Source: Lachnospiraceae bacterium Marseille-Q4251 (GTDB taxonomy: Bacteria; Bacillota; Clostridia; Lachnospirales; Lachnospiraceae). From it: a stretch of 64,000 bases of DNA. The stretch spans positions 3,720,001-3,784,000 of the forward strand of contig JAGTTO010000001.1 in NCBI GenBank assembly GCA_018223435.1, given 5' to 3'. The notes under the pieces were generated by a model. That model saw only the letters and a program-made list of their open reading frames with translations. It did no database searches and was not told the origin of the DNA. Positions 24,856-33,560 of this stretch are shown here, piece after piece. Each line of letters starts with the position of its first letter. Position 1 is the first letter of the stretch. A program made the position numbers and the translations under genes.

Positions 24856-26523
24856 ATGAATGAGACAAAGCTGACAGTTACCATAGACGGAAACGCATAT
24901 ACTTATGAAAAAGGAACCCCTTATCGGAAGATCGCTGAGGATTTCAGGGAGACAAAAGACCACGATATCGTTCTGGTCACAGTGGACGGACGGCTCCGGG
25001 AGCTCCATCACACCCTGAAAAAAGACTGTGTGATCGATTTTGTGACCACAGCGGATAAGATCGGTGACAACGCCTACCGCCGGAGTATGCTTCTCATGAT
25101 GCTGAAAGCCGTTTACCATACGGCAGGCCATGAGAATGTGGAGCATGTCCGGGTCCAGTTTGCCGTTGGAAACGGTCTTTACTGTACCATCGCCGGAAAG
25201 GTGGAGTTAAACGAGACTTTCCTCTCAGAGGTGGAGAAGGAGATGCAGTCTCTGGTAAAGCAGGCCCTTCCCCTGGAGAAGAAAAATATCCAGACCGATG
25301 AGGCCATTGCTCTCTTCGGCCAGTACGGCATGAAGGATAAGGAAAAGCTCTTCCATTACCGGAGAGTTTCCCGGGTGAACATTTACAATCTGGACGGCTT
25401 TGAGGACTACTATTATGGCTACATGGTGCCGGACACCAGTTATCTTCGCTATTTTAAGCTGCGTCTTTTTGACGAGGGCTTCGTGCTGGAACTGCCGGAA
25501 CGGAAACATCCGGAAGAGATCGGTGAATTCCAGGCGCAGCAGAAGCTTTTTGAGGTGCAGAAGGAGACGCTTCACTGGAGTAAACTTCTTGGAATCACCA
25601 CCGTTGGAGATATGAACGATTACTTTGTGAAGAAAGATATCGGAGAGTTGATCCTCATTCAGGAGGCCTATCAAGAAGGAAAGATCGCTGAGATTGCAGC
25701 TAGAATCGCAGCAAATCCCGGCAAGAAGATCGTCATGATCGCAGGCCCCTCTTCCTCCGGAAAAACGACCTTTTCTCACCGGCTTTCGATTCAGCTGGCG
25801 GCTCACGGCCTGAAGCCCCATCCAATCCCGGTGGATGATTACTTCAAGAACCGGGAGGATACTCCGAGGGATGAAGACGGCAATTATAACTTTGAGTGCC
25901 TGGAAGCCATCGATACGGAGCTTTTCAACCATGATATGAATGCCCTCATCCGCGGTGAGCGGGTGGAACTGCCCACCTTTAATTTTGTCACCGGAAAAAG
26001 GGAGTACAAGGGAAAATTCCGTCAGCTGGGCGAAAACGATATTCTCGTCATCGAGGGCATCCATTGCCTCAACGAGGCCCTGACCTATTCCCTTCCCAAG
26101 GAGAGCAAGTTTAAGATCTACATCAGTGCGCTGACTTCCTTAAATATCGACGAGCACAACCGGATTCCCACCACAGACGGACGGCTGATCCGCCGGATTG
26201 TTCGGGATGCCAGAACGAGAGGCACCTCAGCCAAACAGACCATCGCCATGTGGCCTTCCGTGCGCCGGGGCGAGGAAAATTATATTTTCCCCTATCAGGA
26301 GGATGCGGACGTCATGTTCAATTCGGCTCTTATCTATGAGCTGGCCGTGCTGAAAATGTACGCGGAGCCCTTGCTTTTCGGTATCGGAAAAGACGAACCG
26401 GAGTATCAGGAGGCCAAGCGCCTTCTGAAATTCCTCGATTACTTTGTAGGCATCCCCAACGACAGCGTGCCGGTCAATTCCCTTTTGAGAGAGTTCATCG
26501 GAGGCGGTTGTTTCAACGTATAA
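24856..26523 (+). CDS. Nucleoside kinase, uridine kinase-like with N-terminal TGS/ThrRS-like domain
   Basis: A 555-residue protein. Residues 1-60 form a TGS-like ubiquitin-fold domain, residues 60-280 resemble the threonyl-tRNA synthetase second additional domain, and the C-terminal part is a phosphoribulokinase/uridine kinase domain with P-loop GPSSSGKTTFSHRL near residue 298 and VIEGIHCLN as Walker B. The family is widespread in Firmicutes and usually annotated as a nucleoside kinase, substrate unproven. The fusion of synthetase-like and kinase parts is normal for the family. Last gene of the dnaG-trmK run; terminator follows. Confidence 0.88.
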   Translation: MNETKLTVTIDGNAYTYEKGTPYRKIAEDFRETKDHDIVLVTVDGRLRELHHTLKKDCVIDFVTTADKIGDNAYRRSMLLMMLKAVYHTAGHENVEHVRVQFAVGNGLYCTIAGKVELNETFLSEVEKEMQSLVKQALPLEKKNIQTDEAIALFGQYGMKDKEKLFHYRRVSRVNIYNLDGFEDYYYGYMVPDTSYLRYFKLRLFDEGFVLELPERKHPEEIGEFQAQQKLFEVQKETLHWSKLLGITTVGDMNDYFVKKDIGELILIQEAYQEGKIAEIAARIAANPGKKIVMIAGPSSSGKTTFSHRLSIQLAAHGLKPHPIPVDDYFKNREDTPRDEDGNYNFECLEAIDTELFNHDMNALIRGERVELPTFNFVTGKREYKGKFRQLGENDILVIEGIHCLNEALTYSLPKESKFKIYISALTSLNIDEHNRIPTTDGRLIRRIVRDARTRGTSAKQTIAMWPSVRRGEENYIFPYQEDADVMFNSALIYELAVLKMYAEPLLFGIGKDEPEYQEAKRLLKFLDYFVGIPNDSVPVNSLLREFIGGGCFNV

Positions 26524-26535
26524 GAAGACAAAAAT

Positions 26536-26585
26536 GCCGGTCAGGCAGAGGTTTTTCGGAACCCCGCCTGACCGGCTGTTTTTTT
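26536..26585. terminator. Bidirectional terminator between the nucleoside kinase and pyrI
   Basis: GCCGGTCAGGC (26536-26546) pairs perfectly with GCCTGACCGGC (26566-26576), with T-runs on both strands. The flanking genes converge. Confidence 0.92.
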
Positions 26586-26593
26586 GTAAGATT

Positions 26594-27031
26594 TTATTTT
26601 TTACTTGAATGACGGTATTTCTCCTCGCAGTACTGGCAGCGGTAGATCTCTTTTTCCTCGTCTGCTAGGAAGAAGACTTGATCCAGTCCCTGCTCGATAG
26701 ATGTGATGCAGCGGGGATTCTTGCAGCGGATCACATTGGTGATTTTTTTCGGAAGAGTAAGCGGTTTCTTGGCTACGATCTCGCCGTCACGAATGATATT
26801 TACGGTGATGTTGTGGTCGATGAAGCCTAAGACATCCAGATCCAGCATCTCGGGAGAACACTCCACTTTGATGATATCTTTTTTGCCCATCTTGTCGCTG
26901 CGGGCGTTTTTGATTATGGCGACGCAGCAGTCCAGCTCATCCAGCTTCAGATAACGATAGATTTCCATGCTTTTTCCGGCCTGGATATGGTCCAGAACAA
27001 AACCTTCATTTAACTGTCCTACACTTAACAT
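26594..27031 (-). CDS. pyrI: Aspartate carbamoyltransferase regulatory subunit
   Basis: A 145-residue regulatory chain that binds allosteric nucleotides and holds the catalytic trimers of PyrB together. The C-terminal zinc site is formed by CKNPRC and CQYC (four cysteines). The N-terminal nucleotide-binding domain is shorter than in E. coli, as in other Firmicute forms. The ATG at 27031 overlaps the pyrB end by 7 bp and uses GGAGGTG inside pyrB, so the two are translationally coupled. Confidence 0.95.
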   Translation of the reverse strand: MLSVGQLNEGFVLDHIQAGKSMEIYRYLKLDELDCCVAIIKNARSDKMGKKDIIKVECSPEMLDLDVLGFIDHNITVNIIRDGEIVAKKPLTLPKKITNVIRCKNPRCITSIEQGLDQVFFLADEEKEIYRCQYCEEKYRHSSKK

Positions 27032-27945
27032 ACTTTCACCTCCAGAAGAGTCAGAATCAATGCCATACGAACATAAACGGCATACTGTACCTGTTTGAAA
27101 TAAACGGCTCTGGGATCGTCGTCCACTTCCACGGCGATCTCGTTGACACGGGGAAGAGGATGAAGAATCAGCATATCAGAGGGAGCCAGTTCCAGTTTCT
27201 TCTTGTCGAGAATGTAGAAATCTTTCATCCGTACATAATCCTCTTCATTGAAGAAACGTTCCTTCTGTACACGGGTCATGTAGAGAACGTCAAGCTCCGG
27301 AAGAGCATCTTCCAGGCGGGTCACTTCTTTGTATTCGATATGTTTTTTATCCAGGACATCCTCACGGACGTAACTGGGAAGACGAAGCTCTTCGGGGGAG
27401 ATGAGAACGAAACGGATGCCGGTGTAACGAACCAGGGCATTGATAAGAGAATGAACGGTACGGCCGAATTTCAGGTCGCCACAGAGACCGATGGTCAGAT
27501 TGTTGAGACGTCCTTTTAAGGAACGGATCGTCAAAAGGTCTGCAAGAGTCTGGGTGGGATGCTGGTGGCCTCCGTCACCGGCATTGATGACGGGAATCCT
27601 GGATTTGGAAGCGGCTACCATAGGAGCACCCTCTTTGGGATGGCGCATAGCTACGATATCAGCATAGCAGGAAATGACGCGGATGGTATCGGCAACGCTC
27701 TCACCTTTAGAAGCAGAGCTGGAATCGGCCGAAGAAAAACCAAGTACAGACCCCCCGAGATTGAGCATTGCTGCCTCAAAACTTAAGCGGGTGCGTGTGC
27801 TTGGTTCATAGAAAAGAGTAGCGATTTTTTTACCATCACAGGCATGTGCGTATTTCTTAGGATTCATTTCAATGTCTTTTGCCAGGTCGAGGACTTGTTC
27901 TACTTCTTCCACAGAAAAGTCCAGGGGACTCATTAAATGTCTCAT
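27025..27945 (-). CDS. pyrB: Aspartate carbamoyltransferase catalytic subunit
   Basis: A 306-residue enzyme catalysing carbamoyl aspartate formation, first committed step of pyrimidine synthesis. The carbamoyl-phosphate motif [16 protein letters not shown] is near residue 50, [17 protein letters not shown] near 130 and HPLPRVNEI near 265. I set the start at 27945 ([10 protein letters not shown]) with AAAGGAG upstream; the frame is open for 36 codons more but that part lies over the promoter. Forms a two-gene operon with pyrI. No PyrR-type attenuator is evident in the short leader. Confidence 0.96.
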   Translation of the reverse strand: MRHLMSPLDFSVEEVEQVLDLAKDIEMNPKKYAHACDGKKIATLFYEPSTRTRLSFEAAMLNLGGSVLGFSSADSSSASKGESVADTIRVISCYADIVAMRHPKEGAPMVAASKSRIPVINAGDGGHQHPTQTLADLLTIRSLKGRLNNLTIGLCGDLKFGRTVHSLINALVRYTGIRFVLISPEELRLPSYVREDVLDKKHIEYKEVTRLEDALPELDVLYMTRVQKERFFNEEDYVRMKDFYILDKKKLELAPSDMLILHPLPRVNEIAVEVDDDPRAVYFKQVQYAVYVRMALILTLLEVKVC

Positions 27946-27970
27946 AGATATCTCCTTTGCTGTTTTGGAT

Positions 27971-28026
27971 CCGGGCACGCCCGGAAGTGTTTTTACTATC
28001 ATATACCAAAGAGAAAAGAATTTCAA
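27971..28026 (-). promoter_or_regulatory. Promoter and short leader hairpin of pyrBI
   Basis: On the minus strand TTGAAA (28021-28026) and TATGAT (27998-28003) are 17 bp apart. The leader contains a small palindrome CCGGGC-AC-GCCCGG (27971-27984) without a U-run, just upstream of the SD. Confidence 0.75.
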
Positions 28027-28034
28027 GAATTGTT

Positions 28035-28063
28035 TTGGAATTTTCCGAACCATGTGCTATACT
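28035..28063 (+). promoter_or_regulatory. Promoter of the PH-domain gene
   Basis: TTGGAA (28035-28040) and TATACT (28058-28063) are 17 bp apart, back to back with the pyrBI promoter. Confidence 0.7.
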
Positions 28064-28153
28064 GTTTTTTGATTAGAGTAATGCTTAAATTCAATGTCAG
28101 ACTGCAGCGGAGCAATTCGTAGGCAGGTGTAGTGGGAAGATAGGAGGAATTTT

Positions 28154-28576
28154 ATGCAGTTTCAGGAACGGAAAAGATGGCTGTTTTTCGGCCTTCCCTT
28201 TACTTTTACGACTTATCGGGTGACAGAAGAATATATCACAGTGAAAAGCGGGCTGCTTCGTCAGAAGGAGGATGACTGCTACATGTATAAGATTGTGGAC
28301 ACCCGGCTCGTCCGGTCTCTGCCGGAGCGGTTCTTCGGCCTTGGCACGGTGGAGTGCTTCGGGGGAGATACGACGGATCCGGTACTTCACTTAAAACATA
28401 TCCGCCATTCCAAGGAGATCAAGAACTTTATTCTTGCGGCTTCTGAGGAACAGCGCACGAAGAAAAAGACGCTCCAGACCCAGAATATCGGCGACCGGGG
28501 CCGCGGCCCTGCACCCATGGATGTGGATGGAGACGGGATTCCGGACCTTCCGCCGGAGCATCACTGCGATCATTAA
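28154..28576 (+). CDS. PH domain-containing protein (bPH/YdbS-like)
   Basis: A 140-residue protein with one bacterial PH-like domain at about residues 10-100: FTTYRVTEEYITVKSGLL, then DCYMYKIVDTRLVRSLPERF (shown in part), and the GLGTVECFGGDTTDPVLHLKHI region. No transmembrane helix is evident. The C-terminal tail carries a DVDGDGIPD segment resembling an EF-hand-like calcium loop, then His residues at the end. Role unknown; relatives are linked to envelope functions. TAGGAGGAA precedes the ATG. Followed by a terminator. Confidence 0.75.
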   Translation: MQFQERKRWLFFGLPFTFTTYRVTEEYITVKSGLLRQKEDDCYMYKIVDTRLVRSLPERFFGLGTVECFGGDTTDPVLHLKHIRHSKEIKNFILAASEEQRTKKKTLQTQNIGDRGRGPAPMDVDGDGIPDLPPEHHCDH

Positions 28577-28584
28577 GAAGACAA

Positions 28585-28630
28585 AAAAATCCGCTGGTTC
28601 CTGCTGAAGAAGACAGGCAGCGGATTTTTC
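28585..28630. terminator. Bidirectional terminator
   Basis: AAATCCGCTG (28587-28596) pairs with CAGCGGATTT (28618-28627), with A/T runs on both sides. It separates convergent genes. Confidence 0.85.
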
Positions 28631-28664
28631 TATTTTATGACTGGTTCGGGCGTATGGCTGGCTG

Positions 28665-29087
28665 TCAGGTTGCGGATCCGGAAGGACGGAGACTGCCCCC
28701 TTTTTTCGTGGAGTTCTGTACATGTTCGAAAAAGAGCCCGGCGAGCAGCCATAAAGGCGCATAATCCAGTCGGATGACGCCGTGGATGTTTAAGGGAGCA
28801 TCGCCATAATCCCAGGGGCACCAGTTTTTCTTCTTTAAGAGGGAGCCGGTGAAAAATTCCACGAGGAAGATGCCGAGCATATAGAGATTTCCCCGGAAAA
28901 GGAGATTTTTCTTCCGGAGGAGTCTGGAGACGGGGCCAATGAAGGCCGCGCAGCCGTAGATGGGGAACATCCAGAGGGAAGAATGACCGGTGAGTTTAAA
29001 GTCCCGGCGCCGGAAGGAGTCGAGTCCGGTCCACAGAATCTCCATGCCCCAGCCCAGGATGCCGCATTGAATGAATGTTTTTCTCAT
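28665..29087 (-). CDS. Putative ABC transporter permease, CmpB-like (PF06541 type)
   Basis: A 140-residue membrane protein with three to four helices. The stretches GHSSLWMFPIYGCAAF, CPWDYGDAPLNIHGVIRLDY and APLWLLAGLFFE match my memory of the PF06541 family, named putative ABC transporter permease although transport is unproven. The ATG at 29087 lacks a clear SD, so a weak or leaderless-like start is possible. The C-terminal 15 residues (after FEHVQ) are Ser/Lys/Gly-rich and look like read-on past the usual family end. A structured repeat copy ends about 50 bp upstream in the same orientation. Confidence 0.7.
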   Translation of the reverse strand: MRKTFIQCGILGWGMEILWTGLDSFRRRDFKLTGHSSLWMFPIYGCAAFIGPVSRLLRKKNLLFRGNLYMLGIFLVEFFTGSLLKKKNWCPWDYGDAPLNIHGVIRLDYAPLWLLAGLFFEHVQNSTKKGGSLRPSGSAT

Positions 29088-29137
29088 GTGAAAAAGGATT
29101 CCCGGATTTTGAAGAATTATTCAGGACGTTCAGCGCA

Positions 29138-29397
29138 GTAGGCCACAGTTTTTCGCTCCGCTTCGGTCGGTGATAAACGAGTCCCACCGGGACTCATCAC
29201 CCCGTGCTTCGCACTATCGCTGCATTCGCAGCTTCTGCCTGAGGCTAATGGGTCTACATTCCATTTCGGTCCGCGCTAAACGAGTCCCACTGGGACTCGT
29301 TTAGCGCCGTTCCGCCCATTACAAAATGAAAATCCAGTCTATTGCAAACAAGTATGCATAGCCTGTTTTTTCATTTTTGCAAATGCTCTGAACTGTT
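29138..29397 (-). repeat. Dispersed structured repeat, copies B and D
   Basis: On the minus strand the element begins with AACAGTTCAGA (29387-29397), contains a perfect 35-bp palindrome (29273-29307: GCGCTAAAC, GAGTCCC, loop, GGGACTC, GTTTAGCGC) and then copy B (core 29161-29201), which matches copy A at 6.17 kb in the hairpin and its 5' flank (GATAGTGCGAAGCACGG). It fills the gap between the CmpB-like gene and the folC promoter. I see no gene in it. Confidence 0.85.
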
Positions 29398-29429
29398 GAT
29401 GTACTTTCTTCAATACAATGACTCCGAGC

Positions 29430-29458
29430 TTGAAAAAGCAGGGCGTTTATACTATAAT
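29430..29458 (+). promoter_or_regulatory. Promoter of the fol operon
   Basis: TTGAAA (29430-29435) and a perfect TATAAT (29453-29458) are 17 bp apart. Transcription would begin near 29465, which excludes the in-frame ATG at 29461 as folC start. Confidence 0.88.
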
Positions 29459-29511
29459 AAATGTTTAACGAGGGAAGAAGAGAAATCCCTCTGAAAGAAG
29501 ATTGGAGACAA

Positions 29512-30798
29512 ATGAATTACGAAGAGGCAAGAGTATATTTAGACAATGTGGCTAAATACGGAAGTGTACTTGGCCTGGATGCCATGAGGGAGCTTTTGAA
29601 ACGCCTTGGGAATCCAGAAAAGGGATTGAAGATCATCCACATCGCGGGGACCAACGGAAAAGGTTCTGTTCTGGCCTTCCTGTCCACGGTGCTCACGGAG
29701 AGCGGATACCGGGTGGGACGCTATATCTCGCCGACGTTGTTTTCCTACCGGGAGCGGATCCAGGTGAATGGAGCATACATAGAGAAAGAGCCGCTGGCAA
29801 GGCTGGTCACGAAGATCCGGGAGGCTTCGGAATCCATGGACCGGGACGGCCTTCGCACGCCGACCGCTTTCGAGATCGAGACGGCGCTTGGTCTTCTGTA
29901 TTTTGCAGAGAAAAAGTGTGACGCAGTGGTTCTCGAGACAGGCATGGGCGGAAGAGACGACGCCACCAACGCCATTGAGGAGGTTCTGATGGAGGTTTTC
30001 GCTTCCATCAGTCTGGATCACCTGGGCGTGTTGGGAAATAACCTCAGAGAGATTGCGGAGTGCAAGGCGGATATCATCAGGAGAAACACGCTGGTCGTTT
30101 CCGCTTTCCAGAAGGAAGAGGCGGCAGAGGTGCTGAGACGCACGGCGGCAGAGCGGAATGCGAAGCTTATCATGGTCGATCCGGGAAAAATTTCCGATGT
30201 GCGGTACGGCGTTGAGGAGCAGAGTTTTTCCTACGGGGAGGAAAAAGATATCCGTATCCATCTGGCAGGAGCCTATCAGATTGAAAATGCAGCCCTCGCC
30301 ACGGAGGCTGTTCAGGGCTTACGAAGCCTTGGCTTTGCAATTTCCGGCGATGCCTTCCGAAGAGGAATGAAGAAGACCGTCTGGAGAGGCCGTTTTACCT
30401 GTATTCATAAAAATCCTCTGGTTTTTATGGACGGAGCCCACAACGAGGACGCGGCGAAGAAACTGGCAGCTTCCATAGAAACCTACTTCCCGGGAAAGAA
30501 GCTTTTCTACATCATGGGAGTGTTTAAAGATAAAGAATACGAGAAGGTCATCCGCATCACCGCGCCCTATGCGGCACGGGTGACGGCAGTGGAGACGCCT
30601 GGAAACCCAAGGGCGCTTCCGAGAGAAGAACTTAAAAAAGCCTGGGAGGTCCATCACGTTCCTGTGATGACAGCGGACTCCATTGAGCAGGCGGTAAAAG
30701 AAAATATAGAAACTGCGGGAAAAGATGAGGTCATCCTCATTTTTGGCTCCCTGTCATTTTTGGGAGAAGCGGAAAAAGCAGTGAAGGAACTTGGCTGA
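29512..30798 (+). CDS. folC: Bifunctional folylpolyglutamate/dihydrofolate synthase
   Basis: A 428-residue ATP-dependent ligase that adds glutamate to folates. The P-loop is HIAGTNGKGSVLAFL near residue 45, the Mg-binding ETGMGGRDDATN near 140, ISLDHLGVLG near 168, and the C-terminal domain has MDGAHNEDAAKKL near 305. I placed the start at ATG 29512 (MNYEEARVYL) because GGAG at 29504-29507 precedes it and the promoter rules out the earlier ATG. First of the folate operon folC-folE-HD-folP-folBK. Confidence 0.94.
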   Translation: MNYEEARVYLDNVAKYGSVLGLDAMRELLKRLGNPEKGLKIIHIAGTNGKGSVLAFLSTVLTESGYRVGRYISPTLFSYRERIQVNGAYIEKEPLARLVTKIREASESMDRDGLRTPTAFEIETALGLLYFAEKKCDAVVLETGMGGRDDATNAIEEVLMEVFASISLDHLGVLGNNLREIAECKADIIRRNTLVVSAFQKEEAAEVLRRTAAERNAKLIMVDPGKISDVRYGVEEQSFSYGEEKDIRIHLAGAYQIENAALATEAVQGLRSLGFAISGDAFRRGMKKTVWRGRFTCIHKNPLVFMDGAHNEDAAKKLAASIETYFPGKKLFYIMGVFKDKEYEKVIRITAPYAARVTAVETPGNPRALPREELKKAWEVHHVPVMTADSIEQAVKENIETAGKDEVILIFGSLSFLGEAEKAVKELG

Positions 30799-30825
30799 AA
30801 GGCAGCCGGAAGAAGGAGATTTAAA

Positions 30826-31380
30826 ATGGATCAGGAAAAAATCAGAGAAGGCGTTAAACTAATCCTGGAGGGAATTGGCGAGGATACTGAAAGAGAAGGA
30901 CTTCTGGAGACTCCGGACCGGATCGCCCGGATGTATGAGGAGATCGCAGGAGGCATGTATGAGGACGCAGGCGTACATCTTTCCAAACGCTTCCATGTAG
31001 ATAACAACGAGATGGTAGTGGAGAAGGATATCACCTTCTACTCCCTCTGCGAGCATCATATGCTTCCGTTCTACGGAAAAGTCCATGTGGCTTATGTTCC
31101 CGACGGAACCGTTGTGGGCTTGAGCAAGATTGCAAGAACCGTCGAGGTTTTTGCCAGAAGACTGCAGCTTCAGGAGCGCCTGACGGCCCAGATCGCGGAT
31201 GCTTTCATGGAACATCTGGCTCCCCAGGGTGTCATGGTTATGATCGAGGCGGAGCATCTCTGCATGACGATGCGCGGCATCAAGAAACCGGGAGCCCAGA
31301 CGGTCACTGTGACCACCCGCGGTGTCTTTGACAACAATGAGAAGCTTCAGAATACCTTCTATCGGATGATCGGAAGATGA
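30826..31380 (+). CDS. folE: GTP cyclohydrolase I
   Basis: A 184-residue enzyme converting GTP to dihydroneopterin triphosphate, the entry to folate synthesis. The zinc cysteines and histidine are in [18 protein letters not shown] (near residue 70) and in the later [30 protein letters not shown] is the conserved core (shown in part). AGAAGGAGA precedes the ATG. Its TGA overlaps the next gene's ATG (ATGA), so translation is coupled. Confidence 0.96.
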   Translation: MDQEKIREGVKLILEGIGEDTEREGLLETPDRIARMYEEIAGGMYEDAGVHLSKRFHVDNNEMVVEKDITFYSLCEHHMLPFYGKVHVAYVPDGTVVGLSKIARTVEVFARRLQLQERLTAQIADAFMEHLAPQGVMVMIEAEHLCMTMRGIKKPGAQTVTVTTRGVFDNNEKLQNTFYRMIGR

Positions 31381-31862
31381 TGGAGCGAGTGAATGGGATT
31401 CTGAAGGATCCATTATATCGTACCTGCCTCTCGAAGATTGCGCTCTTCGAGAGGGACAGGATCTTCTGCGGCCATGACATGGCACATTTTCTGGATGTGG
31501 CACGCCTGGCCTATATTTTTAATCTGGAAGAAAATTTGGGGATTGAAAAAGAAGAGATTTACACGGCGGCCCTTCTTCACGATGTGGGCCGTTTCGTGCA
31601 GTATGAGGATGGGACGCCTCATCAGCTGGCAGGTCTTCCTTTTGCAAAAGAGCTCATGGAGCGTTACGGCTACGAAGAAGAAGAGAAAGCGCGTATTTTA
31701 CGGGCCGTTGAGAATCACCGGAACAGAGCGATCCGGGAGGAAAAAAGTCTCACGGGAATCATTTACCGGGCGGATAAAATGTCCCGGAGCTGCTTTGGCT
31801 GTAAGGCGGAGAAGGAATGTGACTGGAGCCCGGAGAAGAAAAATCTGCGGATTGAATACTGA
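31377..31862 (+). CDS. HD domain-containing phosphohydrolase in the folate operon
   Basis: A 161-residue HD-superfamily protein: [18 protein letters not shown] (His and His-Asp of the metal site), [15 protein letters not shown] (HD pair) and [11 protein letters not shown] (final Asp). A Cys-rich end ([13 protein letters not shown]) could bind metal. It overlaps folE by 4 bp and precedes folP by 26 bp, and this placement is recurrent in Lachnospiraceae in my recollection. A role in removing phosphates from dihydroneopterin triphosphate, a step lacking a dedicated enzyme here, is an inference from context. Confidence 0.8.
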   Translation: MMERVNGILKDPLYRTCLSKIALFERDRIFCGHDMAHFLDVARLAYIFNLEENLGIEKEEIYTAALLHDVGRFVQYEDGTPHQLAGLPFAKELMERYGYEEEEKARILRAVENHRNRAIREEKSLTGIIYRADKMSRSCFGCKAEKECDWSPEKKNLRIEY

Positions 31863-31888
31863 ATAGAATAGATGGAGGAAACAAATCA

Positions 31889-32713
31889 ATGAAGATCGGA
31901 AAGAAAGAGTTTGATCTTGAAAATCACTGCTATGTCATGGGAATCCTGAATGTGACCCCGGATTCCTTTTCTGACGGAGGAAAATGGAACCGGATCGATG
32001 CGGCAAAAAAGCACACCGGGGAGATGATCCGGGACGGCGCTGCCATCATCGATATCGGCGGCGAGTCCACGAGACCGGGCTATCAGAAAATCTCCGATGA
32101 GGAGGAGATTAGCCGTGTGGTTCCCATGATCGAGATGGTAAAAAAGGAGTTCGACGTTCCCGTATCCATCGATACCTATAAGAGCGGCGTGGCGGAGGCG
32201 GCCCTTCAAGCAGGAGCCGATATGGTCAACGATATTTGGGGACTCAAGGCAGATGATAAGCTGGCCGGCATCATCGCGAAATACGACGCTCCCTGCTGCC
32301 TCATGCACAACCGGAACAACACCGACTACCAGGATTTCCGCAAAGAGCTTCTGGATGATTTGAGAGAGACTATCGCCATCGCGAAAAAAGCAGGTATCAA
32401 AGATGAGAAGATCATTCTGGATCCCGGCGTCGGTTTCGGAAAAACCTACGAGCAGAACCTTATGGCGATTCACTATATGGACGATATGAAGGCTCTGGGC
32501 TATCCGATTCTTCTGGGAACCTCCAGAAAATCCGTCGTTGGCCTGACCCTGGATCTTCCGGCTTCCGAGCGCGTGGAGGGAACCATGGTGACGACGGTCT
32601 TCGGCGTGATGGAGGGAGCTTCCTTCGTCCGGGTTCACGACGTGAAAGAGAATTTCCGGGCCGTTCAGATGACCGAGGCCATTCTCCATGATAAGAAATG
32701 GACTGTGGAGTAA
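31889..32713 (+). CDS. folP: Dihydropteroate synthase
   Basis: A 274-residue TIM-barrel enzyme condensing 6-hydroxymethyl-dihydropterin pyrophosphate with p-aminobenzoate; the sulfonamide target. Signature pieces: GILNVTPDSFSDGGKW (residues 12-27), IDIGGESTRPGY, VSIDTYKSGVAEAAL, ILDPGVGFGKT and GTSRKSVVG. Length normal. GGAGGAAA precedes the ATG. Confidence 0.96.
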   Translation: MKIGKKEFDLENHCYVMGILNVTPDSFSDGGKWNRIDAAKKHTGEMIRDGAAIIDIGGESTRPGYQKISDEEEISRVVPMIEMVKKEFDVPVSIDTYKSGVAEAALQAGADMVNDIWGLKADDKLAGIIAKYDAPCCLMHNRNNTDYQDFRKELLDDLRETIAIAKKAGIKDEKIILDPGVGFGKTYEQNLMAIHYMDDMKALGYPILLGTSRKSVVGLTLDLPASERVEGTMVTTVFGVMEGASFVRVHDVKENFRAVQMTEAILHDKKWTVE

Positions 32714-32723
32714 GGAGGGCTTT

Positions 32724-33560
32724 ATGGACAAGATACATATCAGAGATCTGGAGCTCTACTGCAAGCATGGCGTTTATCCGGAGGAGACCTTTCTGGGACA
32801 GAAATTTCTCTTTGATGTGACCCTCTATACGAATACGCGCCCGGCAGGCCTCACCGACGATCTGGAAAAATCCATCAATTACGGGGAGATCAGCAATCAG
32901 ATCAAAGATTACATGAGCAAAAACACCTACAAGCTTCTGGAGGCTGCAGCAGAGAATCTCTGCCGGGAGCTTCTTCTGACGACGAAAGGCCTGGAGAAGA
33001 TCCATCTGGAGATCAAGAAACCTTGGGCTCCGGTCAATCTTCCGCTGGATACGGTTTCCGTGGAGATCGAGCGGGGCTGGCACACAGCCTACATCGCTGT
33101 GGGAGCCAACATGGGCGAGACGGAGAAGACGGTTCAGGAAGCGATCAAAGAAGTAGGAACCATCAAAGACACCACGGTCACAAAAGTTTCCACCCTGATT
33201 GTGACGAAGCCTTACGGCGGCGTGGAGCAGGATGATTTCCTCAACGGGGCCATGGAGGTGCGGACCCTTCTCACACCGGAGGAGCTTCTTGCGGAGCTTC
33301 ACCGCATCGAGGCGGAGCATGGAAGAGAGCGGGTGCTTCGCTGGGGGCCGAGAACGCTGGATCTCGATATCATTTTCTACGATGATCTGGTGATGGATTC
33401 CGACGAGCTCACGATTCCCCATATCGATATGCAGAACCGTGATTTTGTGGTGGATCCCATGGCGGAGATCGCACCCTACAAGCGCCATCCCATTTATGGA
33501 AAAACGATGAAAGAGTTAAAAGGAGAATTACATGGAGAACTTATTGGAGCTGCGAAATGA
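32724..33560 (+). CDS. folK: Bifunctional dihydroneopterin aldolase / HPPK (FolB-FolK fusion)
   Basis: A 278-residue fusion. Residues 1-118 are FolB: IHIRDLELYCKHGVYPEET, with the catalytic lysine in the IKKPWAPV region. Residues 122-278 are FolK: AYIAVGANMGETEKTV, KVSTLIVTKPYGGVEQDDFLN (shown in part), RWGPRTLDLDIIFYDD with the Mg-binding aspartates, and PHIDMQNRDFV. The two consecutive steps give the pterin donor for FolP. I set the start at ATG 32724 (MDKIHIRDL) with AAGGAGGG upstream; an upstream in-frame start at 32688 lies inside folP. The 3' end overlaps pheA by 29 bp. Confidence 0.94.
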   Translation: MDKIHIRDLELYCKHGVYPEETFLGQKFLFDVTLYTNTRPAGLTDDLEKSINYGEISNQIKDYMSKNTYKLLEAAAENLCRELLLTTKGLEKIHLEIKKPWAPVNLPLDTVSVEIERGWHTAYIAVGANMGETEKTVQEAIKEVGTIKDTTVTKVSTLIVTKPYGGVEQDDFLNGAMEVRTLLTPEELLAELHRIEAEHGRERVLRWGPRTLDLDIIFYDDLVMDSDELTIPHIDMQNRDFVVDPMAEIAPYKRHPIYGKTMKELKGELHGELIGAAK

